A DNA stretch of 64,000 nt, from NCBI GenBank assembly GCA_015233615.1, contig JADFXJ010000001.1, forward strand, positions 1-64,000, written 5' to 3'. Positions 26,353 to 34,412 of the stretch are shown in pieces (position 1 is the first letter of the stretch; the number at the start of each line of letters is the position of its first letter). A program made the position numbers and the translations under genes. Below the pieces are notes generated by a model. The model ran no database searches. It was not told the origin of the DNA and was given only the letters and a program-made list of their open reading frames with translations. The DNA comes from Nitrospirota bacterium (lineage in GTDB: Bacteria; Nitrospirota; Thermodesulfovibrionia; Thermodesulfovibrionales; Magnetobacteriaceae).

Positions 26353-26411
26353 AGTTAATATATATTAACTTATTTGCCCGACATTAGTCAACATGACAAT
26401 TTTGTAATGTC
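26353..26411. promoter_or_regulatory. Further palindromes in the 617-base divergent promoter region
   Basis: Directly next to the operator lies a perfect 18-base palindrome AGTTAATATATATTAACT (26353-26370), and GACATTA (26380) is repeated inverted as TAATGTC (26405). The rest of 25922-26537 is AT-rich with no ORF supported. Confidence 0.4.
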
Positions 26412-26537
26412 AAGTATTTTACATAATCATTTGAAATAGATTGATTAAATGTCGAATAGCTTAAAAATATCGATTTGTGTATAATAACCACAATGTCTGT
26501 TCACTTAAAGGCCTTTTGATGGGAAATGGTATGATAA

Positions 26538-27269
26538 ATGCTAAGTGAAGAATCGGGCGAATTTGGCGAATGGGAAGACCTTTCCGTCTCTCTTGAAGAT
26601 GGAATGGTTATGTGGCCCGGTGATCCGCCTTTTTCCATCGGGCGGATAATAGACATGGAAAAGGGTGGCTCTCTGAATCTGTCTCGTATCGAACTGACTG
26701 TACATGCCGGTACTCACGTAGATAGTCCACTCCATTATCTGCAAACAGGTAAGTCCATAGACGAAGCACCCTTATCCGCGCTGATTGGGCGGGCACGGAT
26801 CGTCGAAATAAGAGATCCGGAATCGATAAAAACCGCAGAACTCCGTTCAATTGGTCTCCAAAAGGGTCAAAGGATACTATTTAAGACTGCCAATTCCACT
26901 AAGCACTTGAAGAATATGAAGCAAATGAAGAATATAAGCTATATAAATCCTGGCGCTTTTGCGGAGGATTTTATTCATTTAACCGTGGAGGCGGCCACCT
27001 ATCTGGTTCAATGTGGGGTGCAAACGGTTGGTATAGATTACCTTTCGGTTGGGGGGTATAAAGATGACGGAGACGAGGTACACCGGATACTGCTTGGGGG
27101 TGGGGTGTGGATTATCGAGGGGCTCGATCTTTCGATGGTAACACCGGGAGATTACGAATTCATTTGCCTGCCATTGAAAATAACAGGTGCAGAGGGTGCG
27201 CCGGCCAGGGCAGTGGCCAGGAAGCTGATAAGTGGAGGAAGCCATAAGGCAGTTATTGCAACCATATAG
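26538..27269 (+). CDS. Cyclase-family hydrolase (kynurenine formamidase-like)
   Basis: The 243-residue protein belongs to the cyclase/formamidase family: WPGDPPF near the N-terminus, the metal-binding HAGTHVDSPLHY (HxGTHxDxP) at about 56-67, the GIDYLSVGGYKD motif, and LLGGGVWIIEGLDL near the C-terminus. Members are Mn/Zn amidohydrolases acting on N-formylkynurenine or cyclic and carboxylated substrates. No tryptophan catabolism genes are adjacent, so kynurenine itself is doubtful. It is divergent from the octaheme cytochrome gene and shares its regulatory region. A Lys/Asn-rich insert (KHLKNMKQMKNIS) at about 123-135 is coded by short repeats. Confidence 0.88.
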   Translation: MLSEESGEFGEWEDLSVSLEDGMVMWPGDPPFSIGRIIDMEKGGSLNLSRIELTVHAGTHVDSPLHYLQTGKSIDEAPLSALIGRARIVEIRDPESIKTAELRSIGLQKGQRILFKTANSTKHLKNMKQMKNISYINPGAFAEDFIHLTVEAATYLVQCGVQTVGIDYLSVGGYKDDGDEVHRILLGGGVWIIEGLDLSMVTPGDYEFICLPLKITGAEGAPARAVARKLISGGSHKAVIATI

Positions 27270-27309
27270 CAGGCACTAAGCGAGTATTAAACCGGCACTA
27301 AAACCGGCT

Positions 27310-28311
27310 CTAAAATGGGGTGAAACCGGAAAACACGATTGGCCAGGAAGAAAATCCTACGAATATCGCGATGAGTATTATCGAGACCACGTACCATCTC
27401 TTTTGTGCTTTCCCTACCGGTTCCCGTAAAGATGGGACGCTGCCGAAAAGTTCGGCAACACCGCTAGCCACGGGAAAGAACGAGCCCCCAAAAAGAGACA
27501 CGAATAAGGGATATCCTACGTAGTTGTATGTGCCCTGCAGTATATCGAATGGGCAGTGGTGGGTTGGCAGCTCGTAGTAATATATCGAGATAAAGGATAT
27601 GGTGGAAGCTATGGCGATCGGGAAAAATAAAATGGAGGCGAAGGAAGTAAGATATTTGACGATGCTCGCCTTAACCTTCATGGACAATGCCGACAAGGCT
27701 GCCAGCGTTGCCGCAGCGCAGTAAAAAACGTACATCATTGGTTTTATGGGCAGGCCTGCCAGGCTGCCGGCGACTTTCTTGCTTTCGTCGCTGAAGAGCG
27801 ATCCGCAGCAGGATGTAATAACGTCGGGCTTGAGGCCGGCAAAGTACTTGATTTCAAGGTATCCGTCCAAAAAAATCATCGGTGCTATGAATAAGAGAAA
27901 CTTGTATTTTAGCTTTACCAGCGGGTAGTCCTCGGCCTGGCCGTCCAGATAATTTATGGCAATCCAGGTGGCCGATAAGAAGAAGATCGCTATCCTGGTA
28001 TATAGGACGTACCAGCCGATGGGATTGGCGTTAAGCGACCCCGTCGCACACATGGCCCCTACGAAGAGCACGTGTATGGAGTCGAGGGTATAGACGTAGA
28101 GAAATAAGGAGAGTATCTCAAACCCCATTACGTAATTCATAACGGTAGAAATCAGGTAGGTTCGCCTTTCCAGGGCTAACTGTAGCTCCGAGGAGGAGGA
28201 AATGTCCCAGTGCCAGATAATTTTCAGCGCCAGTACCACGGCATAAGCGGTCATCGAAAAACACAGCACTGCGCCCGTTATGAGCGCAAGGGCACCCGGA
28301 TGAAGTATCAC
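27310..28311 (-). CDS. Polytopic membrane protein of the NosL-ABC operon
   Basis: I do not recognise a named family. The 333-residue protein has about eight hydrophobic segments (for example near 8-30, 60-80, 105-125, 138-160, 195-215, 225-250, 308-330). Two loops contain metal-ligand-like residues: TSCCGSLF near 175 and THHCPFD near 256. The start is GTG at 28311 with AAGGTAG seven bases upstream. It is the last gene of a five-gene minus-strand operon beginning with nosL. The linkage suggests it takes part in copper or thiol handling across the inner membrane, or in assembling a periplasmic metalloenzyme; this is inference. Confidence 0.7.
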   Translation of the reverse strand: MILHPGALALITGAVLCFSMTAYAVVLALKIIWHWDISSSSELQLALERRTYLISTVMNYVMGFEILSLFLYVYTLDSIHVLFVGAMCATGSLNANPIGWYVLYTRIAIFFLSATWIAINYLDGQAEDYPLVKLKYKFLLFIAPMIFLDGYLEIKYFAGLKPDVITSCCGSLFSDESKKVAGSLAGLPIKPMMYVFYCAAATLAALSALSMKVKASIVKYLTSFASILFFPIAIASTISFISIYYYELPTHHCPFDILQGTYNYVGYPLFVSLFGGSFFPVASGVAELFGSVPSLREPVGKAQKRWYVVSIILIAIFVGFSSWPIVFSGFTPF

Positions 28312-28383
28312 GTTTCGACTACCTTGTAAATAATCACGTTCCGATTACCTTATAAAGTGTCACGTTAAGCGTCGCGTAAAATG

Positions 28384-29109
28384 TCACGTCCCGATTACCT
28401 TTCCGTCGCGCATCTCTATTATCCTGTTTACGTACGGTTTGTCGTACACCAGTGGGTCATGTGTTGCGATGACTATGGTCTTGCCTTCGCCGTTTAGCCT
28501 GGAAAGCCTGTCCATGAGGTCTTCCGAGAGTTTCGTGTCGAGGTGCGAGGTCGGCTCGTCGGCCAAAATGATTTCGGGGTTGTTAATGAGAGCCCTGGCT
28601 ATGCTAACCCGTTGTTTTTCACCACCGGAGAGTTTTTCGACGTGATAGTTTCTCTTCTGGTATATGTTGAGGCTTTCGAGTATCGCGTCTGCACGCTCTT
28701 TCATCTCATGTATGGGAATAGAGGTGGGGTAGAGCGGGAGCATTATGTTTTCCTTAACGGTGATTCCTTTAATCAGGTTGAAGTGCTGGAAAATGAAGCC
28801 AAACGTCCTGCGCCGTATATCGGTAAGGAAATGCTCCGGCAGTTTCGCCACGTCTTTACCGTTTACCATGACTTTACCGGACGTGGGTCTCGTCATGCAG
28901 CCGATTATTCCCAGGATGGTAGTCTTACCGGAGCCGCTTGGACCTTTCAGGACGGCCATGCTGCCTTTGGCGACGCTCAGGGTAACCCCATCCAGAGCCC
29001 TCATCTCGTCCGCCTCGCCGGCGTTAAAGATTTTTGATACTCCTTCTACGGCTATGATTGCCGACGGTGCGGTTATTGCGGTTATTGTGGTTGGTGTCGG
29101 GTATGCCAT
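28384..29109 (-). CDS. ABC transporter ATP-binding protein (LolD/MacB type)
   Basis: The 241-residue protein has Walker [11 protein letters not shown]-loop [11 protein letters not shown], signature [15 protein letters not shown], Walker [13 protein letters not shown] and the H-loop ATHDP. The first 25 residues include a Thr/Ala/Ile-rich stretch coded by short direct repeats before the fold starts at [13 protein letters not shown] overlaps the stop of the permease gene upstream, so the two are coupled. Such ATPases pair with FtsX-like permeases that drive mechanotransmission or periplasmic export. Here the partner is the gene at 29113-30264. Confidence 0.95.
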   Translation of the reverse strand: MAYPTPTTITAITAPSAIIAVEGVSKIFNAGEADEMRALDGVTLSVAKGSMAVLKGPSGSGKTTILGIIGCMTRPTSGKVMVNGKDVAKLPEHFLTDIRRRTFGFIFQHFNLIKGITVKENIMLPLYPTSIPIHEMKERADAILESLNIYQKRNYHVEKLSGGEKQRVSIARALINNPEIILADEPTSHLDTKLSEDLMDRLSRLNGEGKTIVIATHDPLVYDKPYVNRIIEMRDGKVIGT

Positions 29110-29112
29110 GGA

Positions 29113-30264
29113 TTAACTCCTCATTACGGTGTCCGGGTCGGTTACGGCAGCCTTCCAGGAAGGTATTATGGTGCTGGCAAGATATGGTATGACGGTAAGG
29201 AAAAATATGACGAATATTTGATAGAGGTCAATGTAAGGAATCGGATTGAAGGGCGGAAAGAGTACCGACCATCCCTTTAGTACGGGAGCAAAAAGGGCTG
29301 CCCCGAAGTAGAACACGTGTATGTAGGCCAGTATCGAGCCAGTCAGGAACGACGTAAGCGATATGGCCATGCCCTCCCAAAACTTCAACTTCAGCACGTC
29401 TGTCGTCTCCCATCCGATGGCTTTTAAAATACCAATCTCCTGCCGCTCCCCGGCGCTCATCCCCGTGGCTTTGTCCCATGCGAATATGGCAAAGGCCAGC
29501 AGCGGGCCGATGAACATGGTAAGGGCCATGCCGCCGCGCCAGTTAAAGACGTTCTCGTAAGTGCGTACTATCTCCGAACGCGTAATGGGTCTGGTGTCCG
29601 GGTAGTCCCGCCTGATTTTCATCGCTATAGTAGGTACCTCCGAGGCGTTGCTTACGTGTACTATAAGGTCGGTTGCCATGTCTTTGGGCAAGGCAAAGAA
29701 GTTTACCAAATCGTTTTTATCCATCACTACGAGATCATTTGTTAGTATGGCCGAATCTGCGGTGAAAATCCCCACTACCTTCAGCGATACCTTCTGCTGC
29801 GGGTTTATGGACAGAAAGAGCACGTCGTTGAGGTCGGTCAACCTTACGTCTGCTACTCCCTTACCGATGGCGCACTCGCCCGGGCCTTTTGGCAAAGTGC
29901 CTTTTACCATGTGCAGCGCGTCGATATTTCTGGCTATAAGGGTATAGTTGCCCCCGGTGAGGTTATCGTAGTAGTAGCCCCAGTATCTCGGCTCTACAGA
30001 AGAAACTCCGGGGATGGACAGAATCTTTTCCGCGTAGCCGACAGGGATGAGGTCATGTCTGCCGGCGCTCATACGCTGGACAATTAGCTCCGGAGCCTCG
30101 ATAAATACGTCCATCGCTTCCTTTTTCAGCGACTGGGTTAGAAACAAAAGTGAAGTGAGCGTCGCTACGATTATACTGTAAATGAACACGAGAGAAAAAT
30201 TCTTATACTTCTTCCTTAGCAGGGAAGAAAGTGTGAATTCGAGTATGCGAAAGTGATTATTCAG
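29113..30264 (-). CDS. FtsX/MacB-like ABC permease, probable CTG start
   Basis: The permease has the FtsX layout: an N-terminal membrane helix, a large periplasmic domain (about 60-235 of the track protein, with GVSSVEPRYWGYYYDN), then three membrane helices with FLTGSILAYIHVFYFG and the C-terminal PSWKAAVTDPDTVMRS coupling motif. The track starts at GTG 30189, but the frame is open 25 codons further, and RILEFTLSSLLRRK-like sequence (RILEFTLSSLLRKKYKN), typical of FtsX N-termini, lies there. The only plausible initiation codon is CTG at 30264, six bases after AAAGGGGG and overlapping the upstream TGA. It belongs with the ATPase at 28384. Confidence 0.85.
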   Translation of the reverse strand: MNNHFRILEFTLSSLLRKKYKNFSLVFIYSIIVATLTSLLFLTQSLKKEAMDVFIEAPELIVQRMSAGRHDLIPVGYAEKILSIPGVSSVEPRYWGYYYDNLTGGNYTLIARNIDALHMVKGTLPKGPGECAIGKGVADVRLTDLNDVLFLSINPQQKVSLKVVGIFTADSAILTNDLVVMDKNDLVNFFALPKDMATDLIVHVSNASEVPTIAMKIRRDYPDTRPITRSEIVRTYENVFNWRGGMALTMFIGPLLAFAIFAWDKATGMSAGERQEIGILKAIGWETTDVLKLKFWEGMAISLTSFLTGSILAYIHVFYFGAALFAPVLKGWSVLFPPFNPIPYIDLYQIFVIFFLTVIPYLASTIIPSWKAAVTDPDTVMRS

Positions 30265-30551
30265 TTATTCCCCCTTTGAGGCCCGACGATGGAGCCGGCC
30301 GGGAAATGGTCCATGGAAGATGGAAAATCCTGAAAAGCCGAAAAAGTGTCGGCCTGGGAAGGATGTCTCGTATACCTGGCCTCGGTGAATACGGCAAAGT
30401 CCGTTAGAGAGAGCTTCCTGACCAGTTCTCTCTTCGATTGCACCTCCGCATTTCTGGCGGCGATAGTGTGATTTGCGTCTGTGTAAAGGAAGGCGATCAC
30501 GATTATTTCGATGGCAATGAAGGAAAAGAATATTTTCGATTTTATCATCAT
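30261..30551 (-). CDS. Small membrane-anchored hypothetical protein
   Basis: The 96-residue protein has one N-terminal membrane helix (about 5-24) and a short periplasmic region with no recognised motif and no cysteine. It lies between nosL and the permease and its stop overlaps the presumed permease start. Position suggests an accessory subunit of the NosL-linked transporter. AAGGA precedes the ATG pair at 30551/30548. No function can be read from the sequence. Confidence 0.6.
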   Translation of the reverse strand: MMIKSKIFFSFIAIEIIVIAFLYTDANHTIAARNAEVQSKRELVRKLSLTDFAVFTEARYTRHPSQADTFSAFQDFPSSMDHFPAGSIVGPQRGNN

Positions 30552-30655
30552 TTCCTTAATTATGGCTACAATTATGGTTACTATTACTAAATTATGGCTA
30601 CTATGGTTTATTCCCGGGGCCTATTCGAAACCGTTATACCCGCTTATACATCATC

Positions 30656-31153
30656 TTACTTCATGTGATGCATGTGGCCGTCGGGTATGTCTGCATCCGT
30701 AACTTCGGAGAATTTTAAGGCCTTAACGCCTTTATGGTCCGACGTGAAGGTCTTTACTTTGTCGTTGGTTATGGCTACGAGCTCTTTACCCATGGGGCCC
30801 ATTACGTCACTGCCTGACACGAAGGTGACGCCATCGGCTTTCATGACTTTAGTCGAATAATATTCCGTAACGTAAATATCCGAAATATCGGCACTGGTCT
30901 TGCTCTTGTTATACTTAGGTATGTCCAGGTAGTACTTGAACATGTCCTTTGGACCGTCGAAAAAGGCGTAAGTACCGTCTTTAAAAATAATTTGCGCGCT
31001 CCATTGAGTATATGGGTGTACCAGCATGCCGCATACGGGGCACTTGTCCTTAGAAGTTGGTTTTAACGGATCTGCCGCTAATGCCATCGAAACTGATAAA
31101 AAAACGGCTGAAACTATACTTAAGACAATTAAAACGAATGACTTCCTTCTCAC
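30656..31153 (-). CDS. nosL: NosL-family copper-binding protein
   Basis: The 165-residue product has a signal peptide (about 1-22 from the GTG at 31153) and the NosL core: CPVCGMLVHPYTQWSAQI, FKDGTYAFFDGPKDMFKYY, and a C-terminal FTSDHKG region plus HMHHMK. NosL is a periplasmic Cu(I) chaperone for nitrous oxide reductase, but NosL-like proteins also occur without nosZ. No nosZ is in this window. The N-terminus has no lipobox Cys. Two GTGs are in frame; the second (31153) is five bases after GGAGG, while the first (31159) lies inside that GGAGG. First gene of the five-gene operon. Confidence 0.88.
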   Translation of the reverse strand: MRRKSFVLIVLSIVSAVFLSVSMALAADPLKPTSKDKCPVCGMLVHPYTQWSAQIIFKDGTYAFFDGPKDMFKYYLDIPKYNKSKTSADISDIYVTEYYSTKVMKADGVTFVSGSDVMGPMGKELVAITNDKVKTFTSDHKGVKALKFSEVTDADIPDGHMHHMK

Positions 31154-31737
31154 GTCCACCTCCGTTACCTGTCGTTACCCGTTTGATTTATGCTAATCTT
31201 TATAGTATGTGTTTACCTTAAGATGTATTTATGATGTAGGCACGATATTACGATATACACACATCTATAATATGTAGTTTACATAAAAGGTTCGCAGATT
31301 GTAAATAAACCCCGAAATAAATACTGTCTGCATATTTCTTCTATGATGGAGAACAAATTTACCGCGGGCAATCCCTCCGATGCCACGTAGAGAAATATTA
31401 CGATATTCCTGAAAATAGAGCCTGGGGCTTCGTTAATAGTAAGGTACTAACCCTTTTTCGATGTTGGTATACCGTAAGGCTTTTGATGGGAGGGTTGCCA
31501 ACCCCTGAGTACCGGAGTTAGCGACCCCTTAGTTTGGCCTACTGTCTCCCCTTTTGAGGAGAGCTCCCTTTTTGAGGAGAGACATCTATGGTTCTTAACC
31601 CGGCAGCGGCGGTTGGATAGGCCAAAGGTAATTCCGTAGGGCCTTCCACGCCTGTGAGTCCGATCATGTCACGGACCATGCTTGCTTACCGGCAAGTGCC
31701 CACAGGCCACAGGCACCGTCCGCTTCAGGGTTTATGG
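31154..31737. other. 584-base gap with no supported gene; possible transposase remnant
   Basis: The half next to nosL is AT-rich and presumably holds its promoter. The segment about 31490-31750 has the composition of a gene end, and on the minus strand reads RRNNDAFIAINPEADGA then CGLWALAG, which faintly recalls the DRDxNAAxNI tail of IS605 TnpB. The duplicated hairpin-like TTTTGAGGAGAG at 31554 and 31574 is also present. No intact frame remains. Confidence 0.3.
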
Positions 31738-31923
31738 CTATGAACGCGTCATTATTACGTCGAGGTTGCTTGGTATAGACTGATTCTGTCTGAGCTTGAA
31801 GCCGAATACAGGCAAAGTGGGTATGAAGTGCACGGTTTCACATTTAATACATTTATACATGCTGCCGCTAAGAAAATTTCCCTTAAGTACGAGGGGCGAT
31901 TCACACCTTTCACACTTTTTCAT
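31738..31923 (-). CDS. Small zinc-ribbon protein
   Basis: The track starts at 31965, but ATG at 31923 follows GGAGG by six bases and gives a 61-residue protein, MKKCERCESPLV. It has two CxxC knuckles (CERC and CIKC) 21 residues apart, making a probable zinc ribbon of the nucleic-acid or protein-binding type. No signal peptide. The C-terminus (SNLDVIMTRS) lacks recognisable features. Family cannot be named; it may be a regulatory or ribosome-associated ribbon. Confidence 0.55.
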   Translation of the reverse strand: MKKCERCESPLVLKGNFLSGSMYKCIKCETVHFIPTLPVFGFKLRQNQSIPSNLDVIMTRS

Positions 31924-31968
31924 TTCATCCTCCATATTTCTATGTGTATTTGGCGTTTCTACCAAGCA

Positions 31969-32112
31969 CTACGGCCAGGGGCCGATTGTAACTTTCATTA
32001 TCGTTTTAGTTTCGTCAACAGTGTCAAATCTTTGACAGCCTATATGGCCGTTACCACTAACGTAGCCCCTTTTTTTCGCATCCTTTAGCAGTACATTGCT
32101 CATATCTATCAT
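31969..32112 (-). CDS. Possible 47-residue small protein
   Basis: An open frame too short for the track starts at ATG 32112 (or ATG 32103) and ends just before the zinc-ribbon gene. It is mixed charged (LLKDAKKRGYVSGNGHIGC) with a single Cys and no membrane segment. There is no clear ribosome site, so this is tentative. The rest of 32113-32462 holds no gene that I can support, only short GGAGG-rich repeats near 32320-32360 and a hairpin at 32399. Confidence 0.25.
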   Translation of the reverse strand: MIDMSNVLLKDAKKRGYVSGNGHIGCQRFDTVDETKTIMKVTIGPWP

Positions 32113-32398
32113 CGGTTCTATTACTCCCTTACTTAAGCCTTAATTAAGTCTCGTTTGCCGCTCTTAGGGGGCCATGAATGTATTATTTGCATATTCTATG
32201 CCAGGATAGCACAAAAAAAGTGGCCAAACCGCAGTACTCCATGCCAAACCGCCGTATGAACGCCCGCACGTGGCGTTAGCTAACTTCGAAGGCAACTGGA
32301 GACTCTTCGTGGGCGTTTTGGGAGGCGCTTCGGGAGGTGGCCTGGAGGCACATGGAGGCTTAAGAGTGTAGGAAATATGTTCCCGCTAGTATATTATT

Positions 32399-32425
32399 TG
32401 CCACATTTATTTAACAAATGTGGCA
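32399..32425 (-). terminator. Stem-loop 3' of the RmlC-like gene
   Basis: TGCCACATTT and AAATGTGGCA form a perfect 10-base stem with a 7-base loop, 38 bases past the stop of the minus-strand gene. The following sequence is AT-rich but lacks a strict T-run. Confidence 0.45.
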
Positions 32426-32462
32426 TGTGTCATTATTTGTCAATTGCGGGCAACGCAGGTTA

Positions 32463-32924
32463 TCAATCGAGTGTAAATGGACTTTCTTTGTCGCCTTCGT
32501 GGCGAATCTCGTCAACCGGTTCTTTTTTGCCCCAACCCGCGTAGAGTTTATCGGGGAAGTTTAGTACGAGTCCGTCAGAGGTGGTGTCGTTCTTATAGGC
32601 GTGCACGACTCCAGGGGGTATAATTACGGTCTTTCCCCTGGTCTCTTCCATAACCAGCATGTTGAGATAGGTGGTGGAAGATTTTCGGTTATCCCACAGA
32701 TAGAGCTTAAAGTTAGATAAGAAGTAAAAGTAGTCGCTCTGGTATGAATGCTCGTGCGGCCCGCGGGCGACACCTGGAATCGTCATGGATACGTAAGACA
32801 TCAGGGGAGAGAAACCTTCGGGCAGTTCGTCGGCTCTGAATATCTCGGCCAGCCATCCGCGGGCATCCCTGAAGAGCTTCACTTCGCGTATTATAACGCC
32901 GTCTATATCGCCTTTGCGAAACAT
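32463..32924 (-). CDS. RmlC-like cupin (dTDP-sugar epimerase family)
   Basis: The 153-residue protein resembles dTDP-4-dehydrorhamnose 3,5-epimerase: DARGWLAEIFRADEL at the N-terminus, GPHEHSYQSDYFYFL (metal or base His region), and IPPGVVHAYKND. It is shorter than RmlC (about 180) and ends with a charged tail. Family members either epimerise dTDP-keto sugars or act as sugar-binding cupins. No rml genes adjoin it. It is probably a surface-sugar enzyme used with glycosyltransferases elsewhere; substrate unproven. Confidence 0.8.
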   Translation of the reverse strand: MFRKGDIDGVIIREVKLFRDARGWLAEIFRADELPEGFSPLMSYVSMTIPGVARGPHEHSYQSDYFYFLSNFKLYLWDNRKSSTTYLNMLVMEETRGKTVIIPPGVVHAYKNDTTSDGLVLNFPDKLYAGWGKKEPVDEIRHEGDKESPFTLD

Positions 32925-33047
32925 AACAATCTAAATAATATCATAACCCGTATTTTCAGGTCAATTGCCTTTTTGATTCCAATTTCCGGTATAGTAAGGT
33001 TGTCATCGTCTTTTTTATCTGCTTCCCGGTCGTAGCCGGGGACAGGG

Positions 33048-33119
33048 TTAATCTGCGTCATCTGTGGATGATTTTCTCTGTCTTTGTTATCCGCAGATGA
33101 CACGGATTAACGCAGATTA
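33048..33119. repeat. Inverted pair of AATCTGCGT..CATCTG repeats
   Basis: TTAATCTGCGTCATCTGTGGAT at 33048 is repeated inverted as ATCCGCAGATGACACGGATTAACGCAGATTA ending at 33119. This looks like a snap-back dispersed repeat. It is preceded by a small hairpin CCCGGTCGTAGCCGGG. Confidence 0.6.
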
Positions 33120-33146
33120 CGGAGCCAAATTCATTGAAATACGTTA

Positions 33147-33830
33147 TTACATTTGTGTCTTGGAAACAACGGTGCCGTCGAAGTTGATTATATACAAGTA
33201 TGAGCTGCCCTGCTGCGGATTGGAAACAACACCCGAACCCATCATCGAACCACCGAAATCGGTTGTTGAAACGTAAATTTTATTATTAACAATCACCGGA
33301 ACCGAAGCATAATTGCCGGCGAGCGAGACTGCCGTTAGCTTCGAATTCTGTGTAAGTGGCAACTGAATAACATACAATGTCGATAGCGAGGTGGTTGACG
33401 TACTGAAATTTCCCATCATGTTGTACTGGCTCATATCCGGCATGGATGTAGTTGCAAACAAAAGCCCGCCGTCGGAGGATAAAACAGGACGGGATACAAT
33501 ACCCGTAAGCGTAATCGACGTTTTTTGACCGGAAAGGGTTACCGCCGACAGGGTTGACTTAAACGTGCTGCTGCTGGTGCCGGATGTCGATGATAATTGG
33601 TACGTTAATAAATATGCCGTACCATCGCTGCCTACTACCGGTGAACCGGACATGCCATTCATCATGCCATAGTTATCGGTGCTGCCCATCATTGCCGTGG
33701 TCGAACCAATGCCCATCCCGGATCCTGTCCCCATCCCGGATCCCATGCCCATACCATAGACCTGTACTCCCGTTACTAACGATAATGTACACAGTATCGA
33801 CAATGCACATAGTACGTAATACTTTTTCAA
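33147..33830 (-). CDS. Secreted Met/Gly/Ser-rich protein, possibly beta-propeller
   Basis: The 227-residue protein has a signal peptide (about 1-25). A Met-Gly-Ser-rich stretch follows (about 26-60; MGMGSGMGTGSGMGIGS), then repeated beta-strand segments with SPVVGSDGTAYLLTY and SRPVLSSDGGLLFATT, which recall PQQ-like or WD-type blades (SPVxxxDGTxY). Met-rich stretches in exported proteins commonly bind Cu(I) or Ag(I). The TTG start at 33830 follows a strong AAGGAGGT. Two other Met-rich exported proteins lie within 4 kb. The copper role is an inference. Confidence 0.6.
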   Translation of the reverse strand: MKKYYVLCALSILCTLSLVTGVQVYGMGMGSGMGTGSGMGIGSTTAMMGSTDNYGMMNGMSGSPVVGSDGTAYLLTYQLSSTSGTSSSTFKSTLSAVTLSGQKTSITLTGIVSRPVLSSDGGLLFATTSMPDMSQYNMMGNFSTSTTSLSTLYVIQLPLTQNSKLTAVSLAGNYASVPVIVNNKIYVSTTDFGGSMMGSGVVSNPQQGSSYLYIINFDGTVVSKTQM

Positions 33831-34046
33831 TACAACCTCCTTAACTTTGGTACTTTAATATTTGTAATGCCAGTTCTACCCGGCGCCTAATGCTACCCTA
33901 CTAATGCTACCCTAATAGTTAAACATGAAAATGTGAAGAAATTGTGAAGACATGCTTGCTATGTCAGGAATTTTTAGTGTATTGTATATTAGTATATTGT
34001 ATATATATTGAAATAGGATATGCTACAATAGATTTACGTTTATATT

Positions 34047-34373
34047 ATGCCAACACAACCATTTTTGATACCATCGCTGCTAATCCTGATAGCGTCAATC
34101 CCGCTTGCCATGGGCGTTGTTCCAAGGAATCGTGTCTACGGCATAAGAACATGTAAAACGTTGTCCGATGATAGTATTTGGTATCCTGCAAACAGATTGG
34201 GGGGCCGGGCGTTAATTATATCGTGTATTATTTATCTGTCTATATCTGTGCTGATCCCCTACGACGTACACACACAAAGCAATTCTTCTGTCTGGACAAT
34301 CCATTTCATAAGCTTCTTGCTTCCCCTGGCTGCCGGGATTATTGTAACACTGCTGTACGTTAGGAAATTATAA
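34047..34373 (+). CDS. SdpI-family membrane protein
   Basis: The 108-residue protein has three hydrophobic segments and the SdpI motif VPRNRVYGIRTCKTLSDDSIWYPANRLGG, close to the PxNxxYGxRTxxTLxxxxxWxxxNrxgG consensus. SdpI is an immunity and signalling membrane protein in Bacillus; small relatives occur widely and have unknown roles. It is followed 39 bases later by a histidine kinase, so the pair may form a membrane signalling unit. No response regulator is next to them. Confidence 0.75.
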   Translation: MPTQPFLIPSLLILIASIPLAMGVVPRNRVYGIRTCKTLSDDSIWYPANRLGGRALIISCIIYLSISVLIPYDVHTQSNSSVWTIHFISFLLPLAAGIIVTLLYVRKL

Positions 34374-34412
34374 TGGAATATCCTTTATTTTCCGGTTAGA
34401 GATGATTAAAAG

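Noticed and set aside
33165-33240. Two TTGGAAACAAC segments that look like CRISPR repeats
   Set aside because: Only two short copies inside the coding sequence of the Met-rich secreted protein, with no further repeats.
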